A DNA stretch of 64,000 nucleotides from Marinomonas pollencensis (GTDB lineage: Bacteria > Pseudomonadota > Gammaproteobacteria > Pseudomonadales > Marinomonadaceae): the NCBI RefSeq assembly GCF_003387375.1, contig NZ_QUNG01000006.1, positions 23,345-87,344 of the forward strand, read 5' to 3'. The notes beneath the pieces were generated by a model. The model saw nothing but the letters and a program-made list of their open reading frames with translations. It was not told the DNA's origin and ran no database searches. A program made the position numbers and the translations under genes. This document shows, one piece after another, positions 55,136 to 64,000 of the stretch (positions are counted from its first letter, which is position 1; every line of letters starts with the position of its first letter).

Positions 55136-55984
55136 ATGAATAAAAAATATTATCCCTATGTTCTAATCGCTCCAAGCGTATTGTTTTTGCTACTTTTTTT
55201 CGTTTATCCATTTCTCGAAGTGTTTGTCCAAGCCTTCACTTCGTCAGATGGTCAAGTAGGATTTAGTAACTTTGAAAATATCTTCACTGACTACAATTTT
55301 TTACCCTCGTTAAAAAATACCCTGTTGCTTGCATTGGTTGTTGTTCCAGTACAGCTGTGCATGGCGATCGGCATGTCATTGATGATTTCGAAGATGAAAA
55401 AAGGGCGTGACACTGTCCTTTATATTTTGACTATTCCTTTAGGTGTGTCAGATCTTGCCGCGGGTATTATTTGGTTGGCGATTTTGGATCAAAATGGCTT
55501 CTTGAATAGTTTCTTGTTCTCGATTGGCATTATTGATCAACCTGAAAGCTGGCTGAATTATCAAAACCCTATCATTATTTTCGCCGCTGTTGTGGTCGCG
55601 GAAATTTGGCGTGCAACCGCTATTTTGTTGGTTATCTTAGTCTCCGGTATTGGTTTAATCCCGAAAGAGTACTATGAAGCGGCTGAAATCTTCGGTGCAA
55701 ATTCCTGGGTTCGTTTATGGAAAGTGACATTGCCTCTGTTGCGTCCAAGTTTACAAACAGCACTTATTCTTCGCACCTTGCTGGCGTTTGAAGTGTTTGC
55801 CGTTGTGATGCTGTTGGGTGGTTCCAATATGCCTGTATTAATGGGTGAAACCTTTAATTGGGCCTTTAACTATCAAGATACAGGTGCTGCATCTGCCTAT
55901 GCGGTGGTTATTTTAGCCCTTTCGATTGTCTTTACGCTGTTTTACCTAAGAGTGTTGCGTGTTCCTAAAGGGGCTAGAATATGA
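55136..55984 (+). CDS. ABC sugar transporter permease (MalF/UgpA type)
   Basis: 282 aa, six membrane segments, with the EAA loop YYEAAEIFGANSWVRLWKVTLPLLRPS near 180-206 that contacts the ATPase. Overlaps the next permease by ATGA. Inner membrane partner of the 55981 gene. Confidence 0.92.
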   Translation: MNKKYYPYVLIAPSVLFLLLFFVYPFLEVFVQAFTSSDGQVGFSNFENIFTDYNFLPSLKNTLLLALVVVPVQLCMAIGMSLMISKMKKGRDTVLYILTIPLGVSDLAAGIIWLAILDQNGFLNSFLFSIGIIDQPESWLNYQNPIIIFAAVVVAEIWRATAILLVILVSGIGLIPKEYYEAAEIFGANSWVRLWKVTLPLLRPSLQTALILRTLLAFEVFAVVMLLGGSNMPVLMGETFNWAFNYQDTGAASAYAVVILALSIVFTLFYLRVLRVPKGARI

Positions 55985-56841
55985 GTGATTTAAGTTACGA
56001 TGAAATCTTGGAAAAAGAAGTCCGAGAAGCCAATAGAAAGAAGAAAATGTGGCGTTGGCTGTTTCTTAGTAGCGTGGCTTTTCTCGTTTCATGGATTTTG
56101 TTTCCAATTTACCTATTAGCCGTTAACTCATTAAGTTCTGCGGATGTTGTCAACGGCTGGCCGAAAAGCTTTTTGCCAGAATTTGATATGGAGAGTCTGT
56201 CGTTCTTCATGGAGTATTATGGCGTATTGAATGCGTTGAAAAACTCTTTAATAGCGGCGTTATTCACCATGGTGATTGCGATTGGCTTAGGAACGCCAGC
56301 AGGTTATGCCTTAGCGCGCTTTGACTTCCGAGGAAAAGAGACTTTCCGTATGCTGATTTTGCTTACGCGAGCGTTTCCTATGCCTTTGTTGGCTTTGCCA
56401 TTGGCCGTGATTTTTATCAATGTTGGGCTAGATGATTCCTTGTTCGGCTTGTCATTGGTGCACACTGCGCTGGCTTTGCCGTTCTCTGTGCTGATCACTT
56501 CCAGTTTGTTCTTGGGTATTCCTGTTGAGCTTGAAGAAGCAGCTTGGGTGCTGGGTTGTAATCGCTGGCAAGCGTTTATGAAGGTGGTAATGCCATTGGC
56601 TTTGCCTGGTCTGACTGCCTCAGCGGTATTTGCCTTTGTGATTTCCTGGAATGAAGTATTTGCGGCAGCAGTTTTGACGGTAAATAACCAGACGCTGACG
56701 GCATTCTTAGTACAAAGTCTTTCTACTTCTCCGGTAGAAGTGAAGTTCGCTGGTGGCCTTATTTTGATATTGCCAGCCATCCTATTCTTATTCGTTGTTA
56801 GAAAATATCTATTCAGTATGTGGGGGATTGCAAACCGTTAA
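55981..56841 (+). CDS. ABC sugar transporter permease (MalG/UgpE type)
   Basis: 286 aa, six membrane segments, with a basic N-terminal tail and the EAA loop LEEAAWVLGCNRWQAFMKVV followed by MPLALPG. Start ATGA-overlaps the upstream permease. 48 bp before the ATPase gene. Confidence 0.92.
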   Translation: MSDLSYDEILEKEVREANRKKKMWRWLFLSSVAFLVSWILFPIYLLAVNSLSSADVVNGWPKSFLPEFDMESLSFFMEYYGVLNALKNSLIAALFTMVIAIGLGTPAGYALARFDFRGKETFRMLILLTRAFPMPLLALPLAVIFINVGLDDSLFGLSLVHTALALPFSVLITSSLFLGIPVELEEAAWVLGCNRWQAFMKVVMPLALPGLTASAVFAFVISWNEVFAAAVLTVNNQTLTAFLVQSLSTSPVEVKFAGGLILILPAILFLFVVRKYLFSMWGIANR

Positions 56842-56889
56842 TTCATAAGGTGTTGTCTTCACATTGATATTTATTTTTAGGAACTTGTT

Positions 56890-57903
56890 ATGACCACTAT
56901 TACCGTAGAAAACATTAAAAAATCGTTTGGCGATGCTGACATTCTAAAATCAGTTTCGCTAGACATTAAAGACCAAGAATTTACTGTCCTACTAGGGCCG
57001 TCTGGTTGTGGTAAATCCACCTTGTTGCGCATTATCGCAGGCTTAGAAAGCCAAGACAGCGGCATCATTAAAATTGGTGATCGAGTGGTATCTCACTTGC
57101 CACCAAGAGAGCGTAATGTCGCGATGGTGTTTCAAAACTATGCAGTTTTCCCGCACATGACAGTGTTTGAAAACATTGCATTTGGTCTGCGTATGAAAAA
57201 AGCGCCAGAAAAGAAGATCAAAGAAAACGTCGAGCGCACCGCGGCATTGATGCATATCGATCACTTGTTAAAACGCTACTCAGGTCAATTATCAGGTGGC
57301 CAAAGACAGCGTGTGGCAGTAGCGCGTGCGTTGGCTGTTGAGCCTGACGTTTTATTGATGGATGAGCCACTGTCTAACTTGGATGCCTTGTTGCGTTTAC
57401 AAATGCGTGCCGAGTTGAAGTCTGTGTTGGAGGCGTCAAAAACCACCACGGTTTATGTTACCCATGACCAAGTGGAAGCCATGAGTTTGGCAGACCGTAT
57501 TGCGGTGATGAATTCTGGGCGTATTGATCAATATGATGTGCCAGATGAAATTTACAGTAACCCTGCAACAGAATATGTGGGGAGCTTTATCGGTAATCCT
57601 CCGATGAACTTTATTTCACCGGATTATCAAGTGGGTACTATTCCAGCGGGAGCGACCCAGTTAGGCATTCGACCAGAAGACTTTAATGTCTCCAAAGAAG
57701 CGCGTGACAATTACTGGCCAATTACGGTATTGACCCGTGAAAAATTAGGCTCTCATCAGCAACTTTCTGCTGAACTGAATGGCCAATTGTTCCGTGTGAA
57801 TATCCCCAATGAAATTGAAATAGAAAGTGGTAATACATTGTATTTAATGCCGAAAGAAGACAAAAAACGTTGGTACACTGAAGGTGGAAAGATCATTTTA
57901 TGA
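56890..57903 (+). CDS. ABC sugar transporter ATPase (MalK/UgpC type)
   Basis: 337 aa. Walker A GPSGCGKST near 37, Q-loop FQNYAVFPHMTV, signature LSGGQRQR, Walker B VLLMDEP, switch His in VTHDQVEAMSLADR, and a C-terminal TOBE/OB domain with LGIRPEDF. Carbohydrate uptake subfamily. It overlaps the hydrolase gene by ATGA. Confidence 0.94.
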   Translation: MTTITVENIKKSFGDADILKSVSLDIKDQEFTVLLGPSGCGKSTLLRIIAGLESQDSGIIKIGDRVVSHLPPRERNVAMVFQNYAVFPHMTVFENIAFGLRMKKAPEKKIKENVERTAALMHIDHLLKRYSGQLSGGQRQRVAVARALAVEPDVLLMDEPLSNLDALLRLQMRAELKSVLEASKTTTVYVTHDQVEAMSLADRIAVMNSGRIDQYDVPDEIYSNPATEYVGSFIGNPPMNFISPDYQVGTIPAGATQLGIRPEDFNVSKEARDNYWPITVLTREKLGSHQQLSAELNGQLFRVNIPNEIEIESGNTLYLMPKEDKKRWYTEGGKIIL

Positions 57904-59165
57904 ATAAGCTCGATAATTTAGTTGCGCAAGCAAAGGACATTTTACGTACCAATGATTTGGGTGGTTATACGGTTCCCACTAAAGGCTTGTATCCATTCCA
58001 ATGGAACTGGGATGCAGGGGTTACCGCATTGGGTTGGTTGTATGTGGACGAACTAAGGGCCTGGACTGAGTTTGAAAAATTATTTGAAGGTCAGTGGGAA
58101 AATGGCATGGTGCCGCACATTGTTTTTCATCAGGAATCGGATGACTACTTTCCTGGACCAGATCAATGGAAAGTAGAAGGCAATCCACCGTCGACTTCTA
58201 TTTCTCAGCCGCCTTTATTGGCGACTATGGTGCGTATTATTTATGAGCAAAGTAAAGACAAAGAGCTTGCTCAAACTAAATTAGATGCGCTCATGCCAAA
58301 GCTGATTCGCTATCATGAGTGGTGGTACCGTGAACGTGATCCAGAAAATACAGGGCTGGTATCAAGCTACCATCCTTGGGAATCGGGAATGGACAATAGC
58401 CCTGCGTGGGATGACGTGTTGCAGCGTGTTCCTCAAGTGACTCGTCCATACCAACGCCGAGATCTGAATCACGTTGATAGCAAGCAGCGCCCGTTAAAAG
58501 AGCAGTACGATCGCTATATTTATCTGGTTGATTTCTTCCGCGAGAATGACTTTGATTATCAGAAAATTTATCAAAATTGCCCATTCCACACGCAAGACAT
58601 TAGCTTAAATGCGGTATTGCAGCGCGGTACCTTAGATCTAATACATTTGAATAAGGTCGCATCGGTTGCAGTGGATATGTCTTCATTAGAAGCATCAGCG
58701 GCGAAAGCAGAAGAAGTTTTTCCTGCATTATGGGACGCTGAGCGCCATTTGTTCTTAAACCGTGACCATGATTTGGCGAAAACCATTCCAGTGAGCACAT
58801 CAGGCGGTTTCATGCCGCTTTATAGCTACTCAGCAACGCCAGAGCAAGCAGCACTTATGGCCGCTGAGATCAAAGAATGGTTGGTATTGGGGCCAAGTGG
58901 TTTGGCTTCAACGTCACCTCTTGAAAGTACCTTTGATGCTAAACGTTACTGGAGAGGACCATCTTGGTTACACATCAACTGGATGATTGCAGATGGTTTG
59001 AAACATTACGGCCATGACGACGTTGCCGAGCAATTACGTCAAGTCTCACGTGCGATCATTGAGCAGTCAGGGTACTTTGAGTACTTCGATCCAATTACTG
59101 GTGAAGGTTGTGGTGGTAAAGACTTCTCTTGGACTGCTGCAATTGCTTTGCATTGGTTACTGTAA
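57900..59165 (+). CDS. MGH1-like GH63 glycoside hydrolase, cytosolic
   Basis: 421 aa, no signal peptide. An (alpha/alpha)6-barrel hydrolase of the GH63/MGH1 type: YPFQWNWDAG near 31-41, MVPHIVFH, YHPWESGMDNSPAWDD near 157-172, WRGPSWLHINWMIADG from Trp351, and EYFDPITGEGCGGKDFSW near the end. Length and motifs match bacterial mannosylglycerate/glucosylglycerate hydrolases rather than eukaryotic glucosidase I. Last gene of the importer operon, translation-coupled, so it should cleave the imported glycoside. Exact sugar not known. Confidence 0.8.
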   Translation: MNKLDNLVAQAKDILRTNDLGGYTVPTKGLYPFQWNWDAGVTALGWLYVDELRAWTEFEKLFEGQWENGMVPHIVFHQESDDYFPGPDQWKVEGNPPSTSISQPPLLATMVRIIYEQSKDKELAQTKLDALMPKLIRYHEWWYRERDPENTGLVSSYHPWESGMDNSPAWDDVLQRVPQVTRPYQRRDLNHVDSKQRPLKEQYDRYIYLVDFFRENDFDYQKIYQNCPFHTQDISLNAVLQRGTLDLIHLNKVASVAVDMSSLEASAAKAEEVFPALWDAERHLFLNRDHDLAKTIPVSTSGGFMPLYSYSATPEQAALMAAEIKEWLVLGPSGLASTSPLESTFDAKRYWRGPSWLHINWMIADGLKHYGHDDVAEQLRQVSRAIIEQSGYFEYFDPITGEGCGGKDFSWTAAIALHWLL

Positions 59166-59231
59166 GCGAAACAATGAGCATTAAGTGCAACGGATATAGG
59201 CGTTGCGGCCCTAGTATAGGGTAAAAGAATT

Positions 59232-59265
59232 AGGCCAGATGAACCTTGTTTATCTGGCCTTTTTC
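59232..59265 (+). terminator. Intrinsic terminator after the hydrolase gene
   Basis: Nine-bp stem AGGCCAGAT/ATCTGGCCT with 11-base loop followed by TTTTC. Confidence 0.9.
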
Positions 59266-59297
59266 TGTTGGCATTGTGATGCCAAACGCGTCGTCTG

Positions 59298-60311
59298 CTA
59301 TGTAGTCGGTGGTTTGTAAAACCAAGCGTATTTTTTTGCCGACAGTAGTGGAATAGCACGTGCGAGAATGGCAATAATAACAATGCCAAACAGCAGTCTT
59401 AGCCATAATATTGAAAACAAATCCGCCCCTAATAACAGCATTAAAAGAGTGTCCTCAATGAGGCTGTGACACAAACCTAAAAACGCCATGGTCAAAAAGA
59501 TGTCTGTGTTGGCAATGTGGCCGGCTTTGGCTTCTTTGATTAAAATGCCGCCACCAAAAGATAAGCCGAGAGTTAGGCCAACCACAATGATGTTAGAGGC
59601 TTTTGTTCCAATACCCAATAAACGAAGCAAAGGCGACAATAAGAAATGGATGGCTTTTTCGATGCCAAGATAGTTCAAAACACGAATGGTTAATGTCAGC
59701 GCAGCAATGATAACAAACGCTGCAATAAAGGTTTGACCTTGCAGTACAAACCAACTAGACCAGCTGGTGTCACTGCTGTTCGGTGACCAAGAGGAAATAA
59801 CAGGAATTTGTAATAGTGAAAACGCCTGATAATAATGATGTAACAGAAAGCCCAATAACAGGGCTCCGCCAATGCGTAATACTAGGGTAAATCTCAGCTT
59901 GACGCCGACGGCTTTGGCGATAGCCGCTTCAATCGGTAAGCCATGGGCAATGAGCATCATCGAGCACAAGACACTGACTTGCGCGGTGTTTAGCTGTTCT
60001 AACCCGCCCAGTTGATAAAAAATTGCCATCGCAGTGTATAAGTTGCTGCACATTGCCGTCACCCAGACCAATCCCATTTCGCCTGGCAATCCAACCCATA
60101 CCATGATCGGGCTGATGGCGTTTCCTAGAAAGCTAATCCACCCCATGAGCTCAATGGCTCTGACCACTAGTAGGATCGGGATCATGATTTTTACCAGCCC
60201 CCAAAAAATACGACAGACATCCACGAACCATCTGCCTAGCGAATTGCGTTCCGCTTGCTGAGAGAGTGCCTCTAGACGGTTGAGTATGTGAGAGCGAAAA
60301 GAGCGGATCAT
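59298..60311 (-). CDS. Nucleoside-recognition (Gate) domain membrane protein
   Basis: 337 aa, about 8-9 membrane segments, with two Gate-type halves; LGLSFGGGILIKEAKAG and FLGLCHSLIEDTLLMLLLGAD are typical. Related to SpmA/SpmB and FeoB-gate domains; function not established, probably transport of a small solute. Divergent from the Lrp/AsnC gene (132-bp gap), which may regulate it. The sequence reads as one unbroken protein. Confidence 0.82.
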   Translation of the reverse strand: MIRSFRSHILNRLEALSQQAERNSLGRWFVDVCRIFWGLVKIMIPILLVVRAIELMGWISFLGNAISPIMVWVGLPGEMGLVWVTAMCSNLYTAMAIFYQLGGLEQLNTAQVSVLCSMMLIAHGLPIEAAIAKAVGVKLRFTLVLRIGGALLLGFLLHHYYQAFSLLQIPVISSWSPNSSDTSWSSWFVLQGQTFIAAFVIIAALTLTIRVLNYLGIEKAIHFLLSPLLRLLGIGTKASNIIVVGLTLGLSFGGGILIKEAKAGHIANTDIFLTMAFLGLCHSLIEDTLLMLLLGADLFSILWLRLLFGIVIIAILARAIPLLSAKKYAWFYKPPTT

Positions 60312-60443
60312 CTTTATTGTCCTGTGAAAAGTGATGAATAAAAGCCAAGACCTAGATTAGCAAATTAAAAATTAATTAATGCTTCTTATGGGGAGTTTAG
60401 GAAACTATAATTTCTTTGTTGTTAATTCTGAGAAATATAATTA

Positions 60444-60917
60444 ATGAAACTGGACTCTATTGACATTCGCATTCTGAAAGAGCTGCAGCGAGATGCTGAT
60501 CAAACCAATCTAGCATTGGCAGAAACAGTGGGCTTGTCAGCACCGGCTTGCTTAAAGCGGGTGCATAAATTAAAAGCGGAAGGAGTGATTGAGCGCGTGG
60601 TGGCGGTGGTTTCAGCGCAAGCCATTGGGCGTCGCTTGAATATGGTGGTGGAAGTTGAAATGAGCAGTGATGACATGCGCTTAGCGAATCAATTTATTAA
60701 CGCGATAGATCAATCGCCCGAAGTCAAGCAATGCTATAAAGTGACAGGAAGCGTTGACTTTGTACTTATTGTGAATGTGGCGGATGTTTTCGAATACGAT
60801 GCTTTTTGTCAGCGCGTCATTTACGCGCAAGAGGGCATGAAAAAATTCACCACTTTAATCAGTTTGCGCTGTACCAAATTTGATTTGTCCCAAGGGGGCT
60901 TAGCGTCTTTATATTAG
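60444..60917 (+). CDS. Lrp/AsnC-family transcriptional regulator
   Basis: 157 aa: an N-terminal AsnC HTH (LDSIDIRILKELQRDADQTN, LAETVGLSAPACLKRVHKL) and a RAM domain (about 65-150, with KCYKVTGSVDFVLIVNV-like segment). Binds amino acids in most relatives. Likely controls the divergent membrane protein gene. Confidence 0.92.
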   Translation: MKLDSIDIRILKELQRDADQTNLALAETVGLSAPACLKRVHKLKAEGVIERVVAVVSAQAIGRRLNMVVEVEMSSDDMRLANQFINAIDQSPEVKQCYKVTGSVDFVLIVNVADVFEYDAFCQRVIYAQEGMKKFTTLISLRCTKFDLSQGGLASLY

Positions 60918-61204
60918 CGGGAGCGGACGGAAAAATGAAAAGTGGTAAAGGGTTTGAGGCAAGCAGTTTGTCATGAAAATTTGTTAAGCATGCGTTTATA
61001 GGTTAAAAATCAGTTAGTATTACGCGATGAGAGTTAAGTTTGTCCCTGCATTTGTCATCTTGCTCATAAAAATTGTTGTCTGATGCGTCAATAAAGAGCC
61101 CAAAGTAAGGCTTAGTCTGCAACTATTCAAGGTTTAGAGTAATCCATTGCACAATGGCTCGGCTGCTTTATAGAAACAACATGTTATATTAAAAATAGGA
61201 TCAA
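60918..61204. other. Intergenic region upstream of the diguanylate cyclase gene
   Basis: 287 bp without a gene. No terminator hairpin of note for the regulator gene and no clear repeat; AGGA at 61197-61200 is the ribosome site for the next gene. Confidence 0.4.
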
Positions 61205-62776
61205 GTGATTTTGAGTAGTTTGAAATACCATTTTCTGAAATTAAATCGGTTAATTTTGTTTTTGGCTCTAACGGCCACCATACTGACTTTTATTATCAGC
61301 TTTTACTCTAACTATGAAGTGCAAAAAGCACAGCTTATTTCTCAGCGCATCAATGTAAATCAAGCGTATGCTCATAAGTTAGCGGATACAACCGAAGTAT
61401 TTCTAAAACTGTCGCGCCAGCAGCTAGCCTATACGGCTAATGGTCTAGGGACAAAAATGCACGACCAAACCTTTCTTACTCGAGAGGCGAACCGGCTTAA
61501 ATATCAAACTGACAGTTTCAATTCAGTCGTGATCAGCAATGCGGTTGGGGTAACGCAAGCTGCATCTCCTGAAACCTTAGGATTAGTGGGTAGGCAGCTT
61601 ACTTCTGTGGGAAGTCGCCAAGCTCTTAATGAAAAAAAGGCGCTTATTAGTAAACCGTATATTTCGACGATTGATAATTTGCTGGTGTTTATTTCTACAC
61701 CGATTTTTAGTCCGGATCACGACTATCTAGGCTTCTTAGGTGGCACCATTTACCTTAAAAAGCCGAATATTCTACGTGAAATTTTAGGTGAGCATTTTTA
61801 CCATAACGGTTCTTATATCTACGTGGTAGATAATGATAAGAAAATTCTTTATCACCCAGAGCCAGAAAGAATCGGTACGATAGTGGAAAATAATACCGGC
61901 TTGGATGAAATTATTGCTAAAAAAGAAGGTGGCTTGTCCTTGCGTAACAGCAGGGGAATTGACATGTTAGCAGGCTACTCCACCATTCCAAGTACCGGCT
62001 GGACTGTTGTTACTCAAAGTCCATTAGCGTCTTCCTTGCTACCTTTAACCGGTATTATGGAAACCGTGATTTTAAAAACCTTGCCAATGACCTTGGGTGT
62101 CTTTGTTTTTATATGGCTTTTTGCACGGGCGATTTCACACCCATTAATGCAGCTGGCGGACAAGGCGAAAGTGCTTGATAGCCCGAATGTCAGTGAAGAA
62201 ATAGAAAGTATTAATTCTTGGTATGTAGAGAGCTCAAGTCTAAAAAAAGCCATTTTAAGTGGCGTGAAATTGTTACATACACAAATTGGACAGCTTAAAT
62301 TAGATGCCGACACCGACCCTTTAACTGGGGCGAAAAACCGCCGTGCTCTGCAGTACAGGTTAGAAGCATTAGTGGTACAAGGCACCAAGTTCTCTTTGCT
62401 ATCCGTTGATATCGATTATTTTAAAAAGGTCAATGATACCTTCGGTCACCACGCTGGGGATGAAGTGCTTAAGCAACAAGTCGCGGTGATGAATCGCTTC
62501 TCAAGAGCACAAGATATGGTGGCACGAACTGGTGGGGAAGAGTTTGTTTTACTGTTAACAGAAACGTCTCAAGATGATGCGTTTGTGGTAGCTGAACGGC
62601 TACGAGAAGCGGTATCGAATGAAACATTTGAAGAAGTGGGCCATATTACTGTATCTATCGGTATAGGAGCATGGCTGAATGATGCAAAACCGCTGAAAAA
62701 AGTCTTACTGTCGGTTGATGAGGCACTTTATGCTGCCAAAGCAAATGGCCGAAACTGCTGTGTGATGGGCAAATAA
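61205..62776 (+). CDS. Diguanylate cyclase with dCache-type sensor
   Basis: 523 aa: membrane segment 1 (about 15-34), a periplasmic dCache-like sensor (about 40-275), membrane segment 2 (about 285-307), then a GGDEF domain. The active-site signature is GGEEF at 443-447, competent for catalysis, and the product-inhibition site RAQD sits five residues before it. It makes c-di-GMP. The start is uncertain: GTG at 61205 (short spacing to AGGA) or TTG at 61211. Confidence 0.9.
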   Translation: MILSSLKYHFLKLNRLILFLALTATILTFIISFYSNYEVQKAQLISQRINVNQAYAHKLADTTEVFLKLSRQQLAYTANGLGTKMHDQTFLTREANRLKYQTDSFNSVVISNAVGVTQAASPETLGLVGRQLTSVGSRQALNEKKALISKPYISTIDNLLVFISTPIFSPDHDYLGFLGGTIYLKKPNILREILGEHFYHNGSYIYVVDNDKKILYHPEPERIGTIVENNTGLDEIIAKKEGGLSLRNSRGIDMLAGYSTIPSTGWTVVTQSPLASSLLPLTGIMETVILKTLPMTLGVFVFIWLFARAISHPLMQLADKAKVLDSPNVSEEIESINSWYVESSSLKKAILSGVKLLHTQIGQLKLDADTDPLTGAKNRRALQYRLEALVVQGTKFSLLSVDIDYFKKVNDTFGHHAGDEVLKQQVAVMNRFSRAQDMVARTGGEEFVLLLTETSQDDAFVVAERLREAVSNETFEEVGHITVSIGIGAWLNDAKPLKKVLLSVDEALYAAKANGRNCCVMGK

Positions 62777-62795
62777 ATAGCCTCAATGGATAGCT

Positions 62796-62835
62796 AAAAT
62801 GGCGTGATACTTTTAGTACCACGCCATTTTTTTTA
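62796..62835. terminator. Bidirectional terminator
   Basis: Eleven-bp stem AAAATGGCGTG/CACGCCATTTT with a 13-base loop and T-run, between the converging cyclase and MFS genes. Confidence 0.9.
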
Positions 62836-62844
62836 CGGGATAAA

Positions 62845-64000
62845 TTAGAGACTATTCATTTTAGGTTGGGCTTGTGGTTCCTTAAAAACATTAAGTACAC
62901 AGATAAAATACAGCACTGAAAGTACCGCAGCAACTAGGTAGACGGAGCGTAAGTCAGCTGCAAATAGTTCCATAAATGAGGTTAAGAATTGGCCTAGGAA
63001 AACCGACATAGCCAGATAAGAAAGGTTTTTACCACGTTCTCTTGGGTCACTTTTTTCTATCGTAATATGATTAAACAAAGGGATTGAAAGCCCAAAGCCG
63101 ATGCCAGCAAAGACGCCCCCTAGCAATAACATAGGCAAAGCTTCACCAAAGTAGAATGCAATATGCGACAGGGCATAAAAGGCAAATGCGAAGCCCAAGG
63201 TCCCTTTATCTTTCCAGCGTAAATTTATTTTAGGTAAAAAATGCGCTGTGACCACAGCAACCAATGAGATAAAGGCTAAAAACATACCTACTTGATCTGC
63301 ACTGTAACCGCTCCCTTCCATGCTTAGTGGCAAAACGATAATAGAGGTAAAAAACAGCACCATAGCAACGCAAGCGGAAATGTAGACCCAACGTAATGGC
63401 TCAGAGGTGCTTTTAGTAGTAGGTGTTGGCGCTGATTCTGGCTCGTTGTGAAGAGGCTTGTTATTGGGTACAAGTGTTATCAACATAGCGAGGAATACCC
63501 ATGCCATTAAGTATAACAGGAAGGGTAAGTTCCATCCTACTGTTGCTAAAAAGCCACCAACAAACAAGAAGATAACGCCGCCAAGCTCAATTGCCATGCC
63601 TTGTTTCGCTATCATGGTAAGGCGCGCATGACCCGAATAAAATTGAGAGATAAGCGTGGTGCCTCCGGCCATAATGACAGCCACTGTAGCGCCAAGAATA
63701 ATACGATTGGCAAATACAGCGGTGGGCCCCGAAAGCCATTGTCCAGAGAGCCCCAAGGCTCCGTATAAAAAGAGGGCAATGAGGGTGCAGTAATAGGCAC
63801 CGAAACGGTCAATCAGGCGACCTGAAATAGGGGCAAATAAAACCACACCTAATGCCGGTATGGTGACTAACAAACTTGCATTATCGGCGACCCCTAATGC
63901 TTGAGAAATATCTGATAAGCCAGGGGCGACAACGGCCCCGACCATAATGGTTAAACAAGAAATACACAGTAGGGTAAAACTACCCAAAGATGAGAGAGGT
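62845..64000 (-). CDS. MFS transporter (5' end cut by the window)
   Basis: At least 380 aa with about 12 membrane segments in two halves joined by a charged loop rich in proline and threonine. Family motif A-like GRLIDRFGAYYC lies after segment 2. The frame is open to base 64000, with no stop, and the first methionine-like codon (TTG at 63987) is not a good start, so the true start lies beyond the window. Type of substrate unknown; drug or metabolite efflux is likely. Confidence 0.85.
   Translation of the reverse strand, partial: PLSSLGSFTLLCISCLTIMVGAVVAPGLSDISQALGVADNASLLVTIPALGVVLFAPISGRLIDRFGAYYCTLIALFLYGALGLSGQWLSGPTAVFANRIILGATVAVIMAGGTTLISQFYSGHARLTMIAKQGMAIELGGVIFLFVGGFLATVGWNLPFLLYLMAWVFLAMLITLVPNNKPLHNEPESAPTPTTKSTSEPLRWVYISACVAMVLFFTSIIVLPLSMEGSGYSADQVGMFLAFISLVAVVTAHFLPKINLRWKDKGTLGFAFAFYALSHIAFYFGEALPMLLLGGVFAGIGFGLSIPLFNHITIEKSDPRERGKNLSYLAMSVFLGQFLTSFMELFAADLRSVYLVAAVLSVLYFICVLNVFKEPQAQPKMNSL

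Noticed and set aside
56304..56780. 158-codon minus-strand frame
   Set aside because: Antisense shadow of the ABC permease.

Overview
The window looks like chromosomal DNA of a marine gammaproteobacterium, most likely Oceanospirillales and close to Marinomonas. This is inferred from protein content, not from a database search. Supporting signs are a giant RTX adhesin with a PA14 module like that of the Marinomonas ice adhesin, a taurine-nitrogen pathway of the Neptuniibacter type, TRAP and TTT transporters, and an even, moderately AT-rich base composition.

Layout. 1-6033: 3' part of a repetitive type I-secreted adhesin. 6133-7856: msrA and an orphan glycosyltransferase-like gene. 7895-8940: six initiator tRNA-fMet genes with a consensus promoter, interspersed with and followed (to about 9345) by degenerate elements that resemble the 3' half of the same tRNA carrying a hairpin insertion. 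9692-11904: an amidotransferase and the gamma-glutamylputrescine oxidase PuuB. 12179-18342: LysR regulator, tripartite tricarboxylate transporter tctBAC, and a divergent D-amino-acid-dehydrogenase-like oxidase. 18551-24018: taurine-nitrogen module safE-safD-tpa-tauR, with paired direct repeats upstream of safE and tpa that fit TauR sites. 24110-29130: tightly coupled operon rpiR-type regulator, cysteine hydrolase, glutamine-synthetase-like ligase, N-formylglutamate-hydrolase-like enzyme and APC permease; the pathway is not recognised. 29481-31608: glutathione transferase and a LysR gene. 31827-40020: TRAP transporter plus CitE-like aldolase, ThDP enzyme, M20 amidohydrolase and PuuC-like aldehyde dehydrogenase. 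40683-47319: 1-Cys peroxiredoxin, FisR-type sigma54 activator, persulfide dioxygenase, rhodanese/DUF442-SQR fusion and SulP transporter, with a sigma54 promoter. 47394-52436: LysR, NCS1 permease, DUF917 and hydantoinase A. 52721-59165: LacI regulator, ABC sugar importer and a cytosolic MGH1-like GH63 hydrolase, plausibly for a glycosylated osmolyte. 59298-64000: nucleoside-recognition membrane protein, Lrp/AsnC regulator, diguanylate cyclase and a truncated MFS transporter.

Overall this is a nutrient-scavenging region: adjacent self-contained modules, each pairing a regulator, a transporter and cytosolic enzymes, directed at amines, sulfonates, reduced sulfur, cyclic amides and glycosides. 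The least explained parts are the tRNA-derived repeats, the GS/formylglutamate-hydrolase operon, the TRAP-linked ThDP operon, and the ABC-GH63 operon. Several start sites were moved from the longest reading frame to an internal ATG with a good ribosome binding site; this is stated entry by entry.
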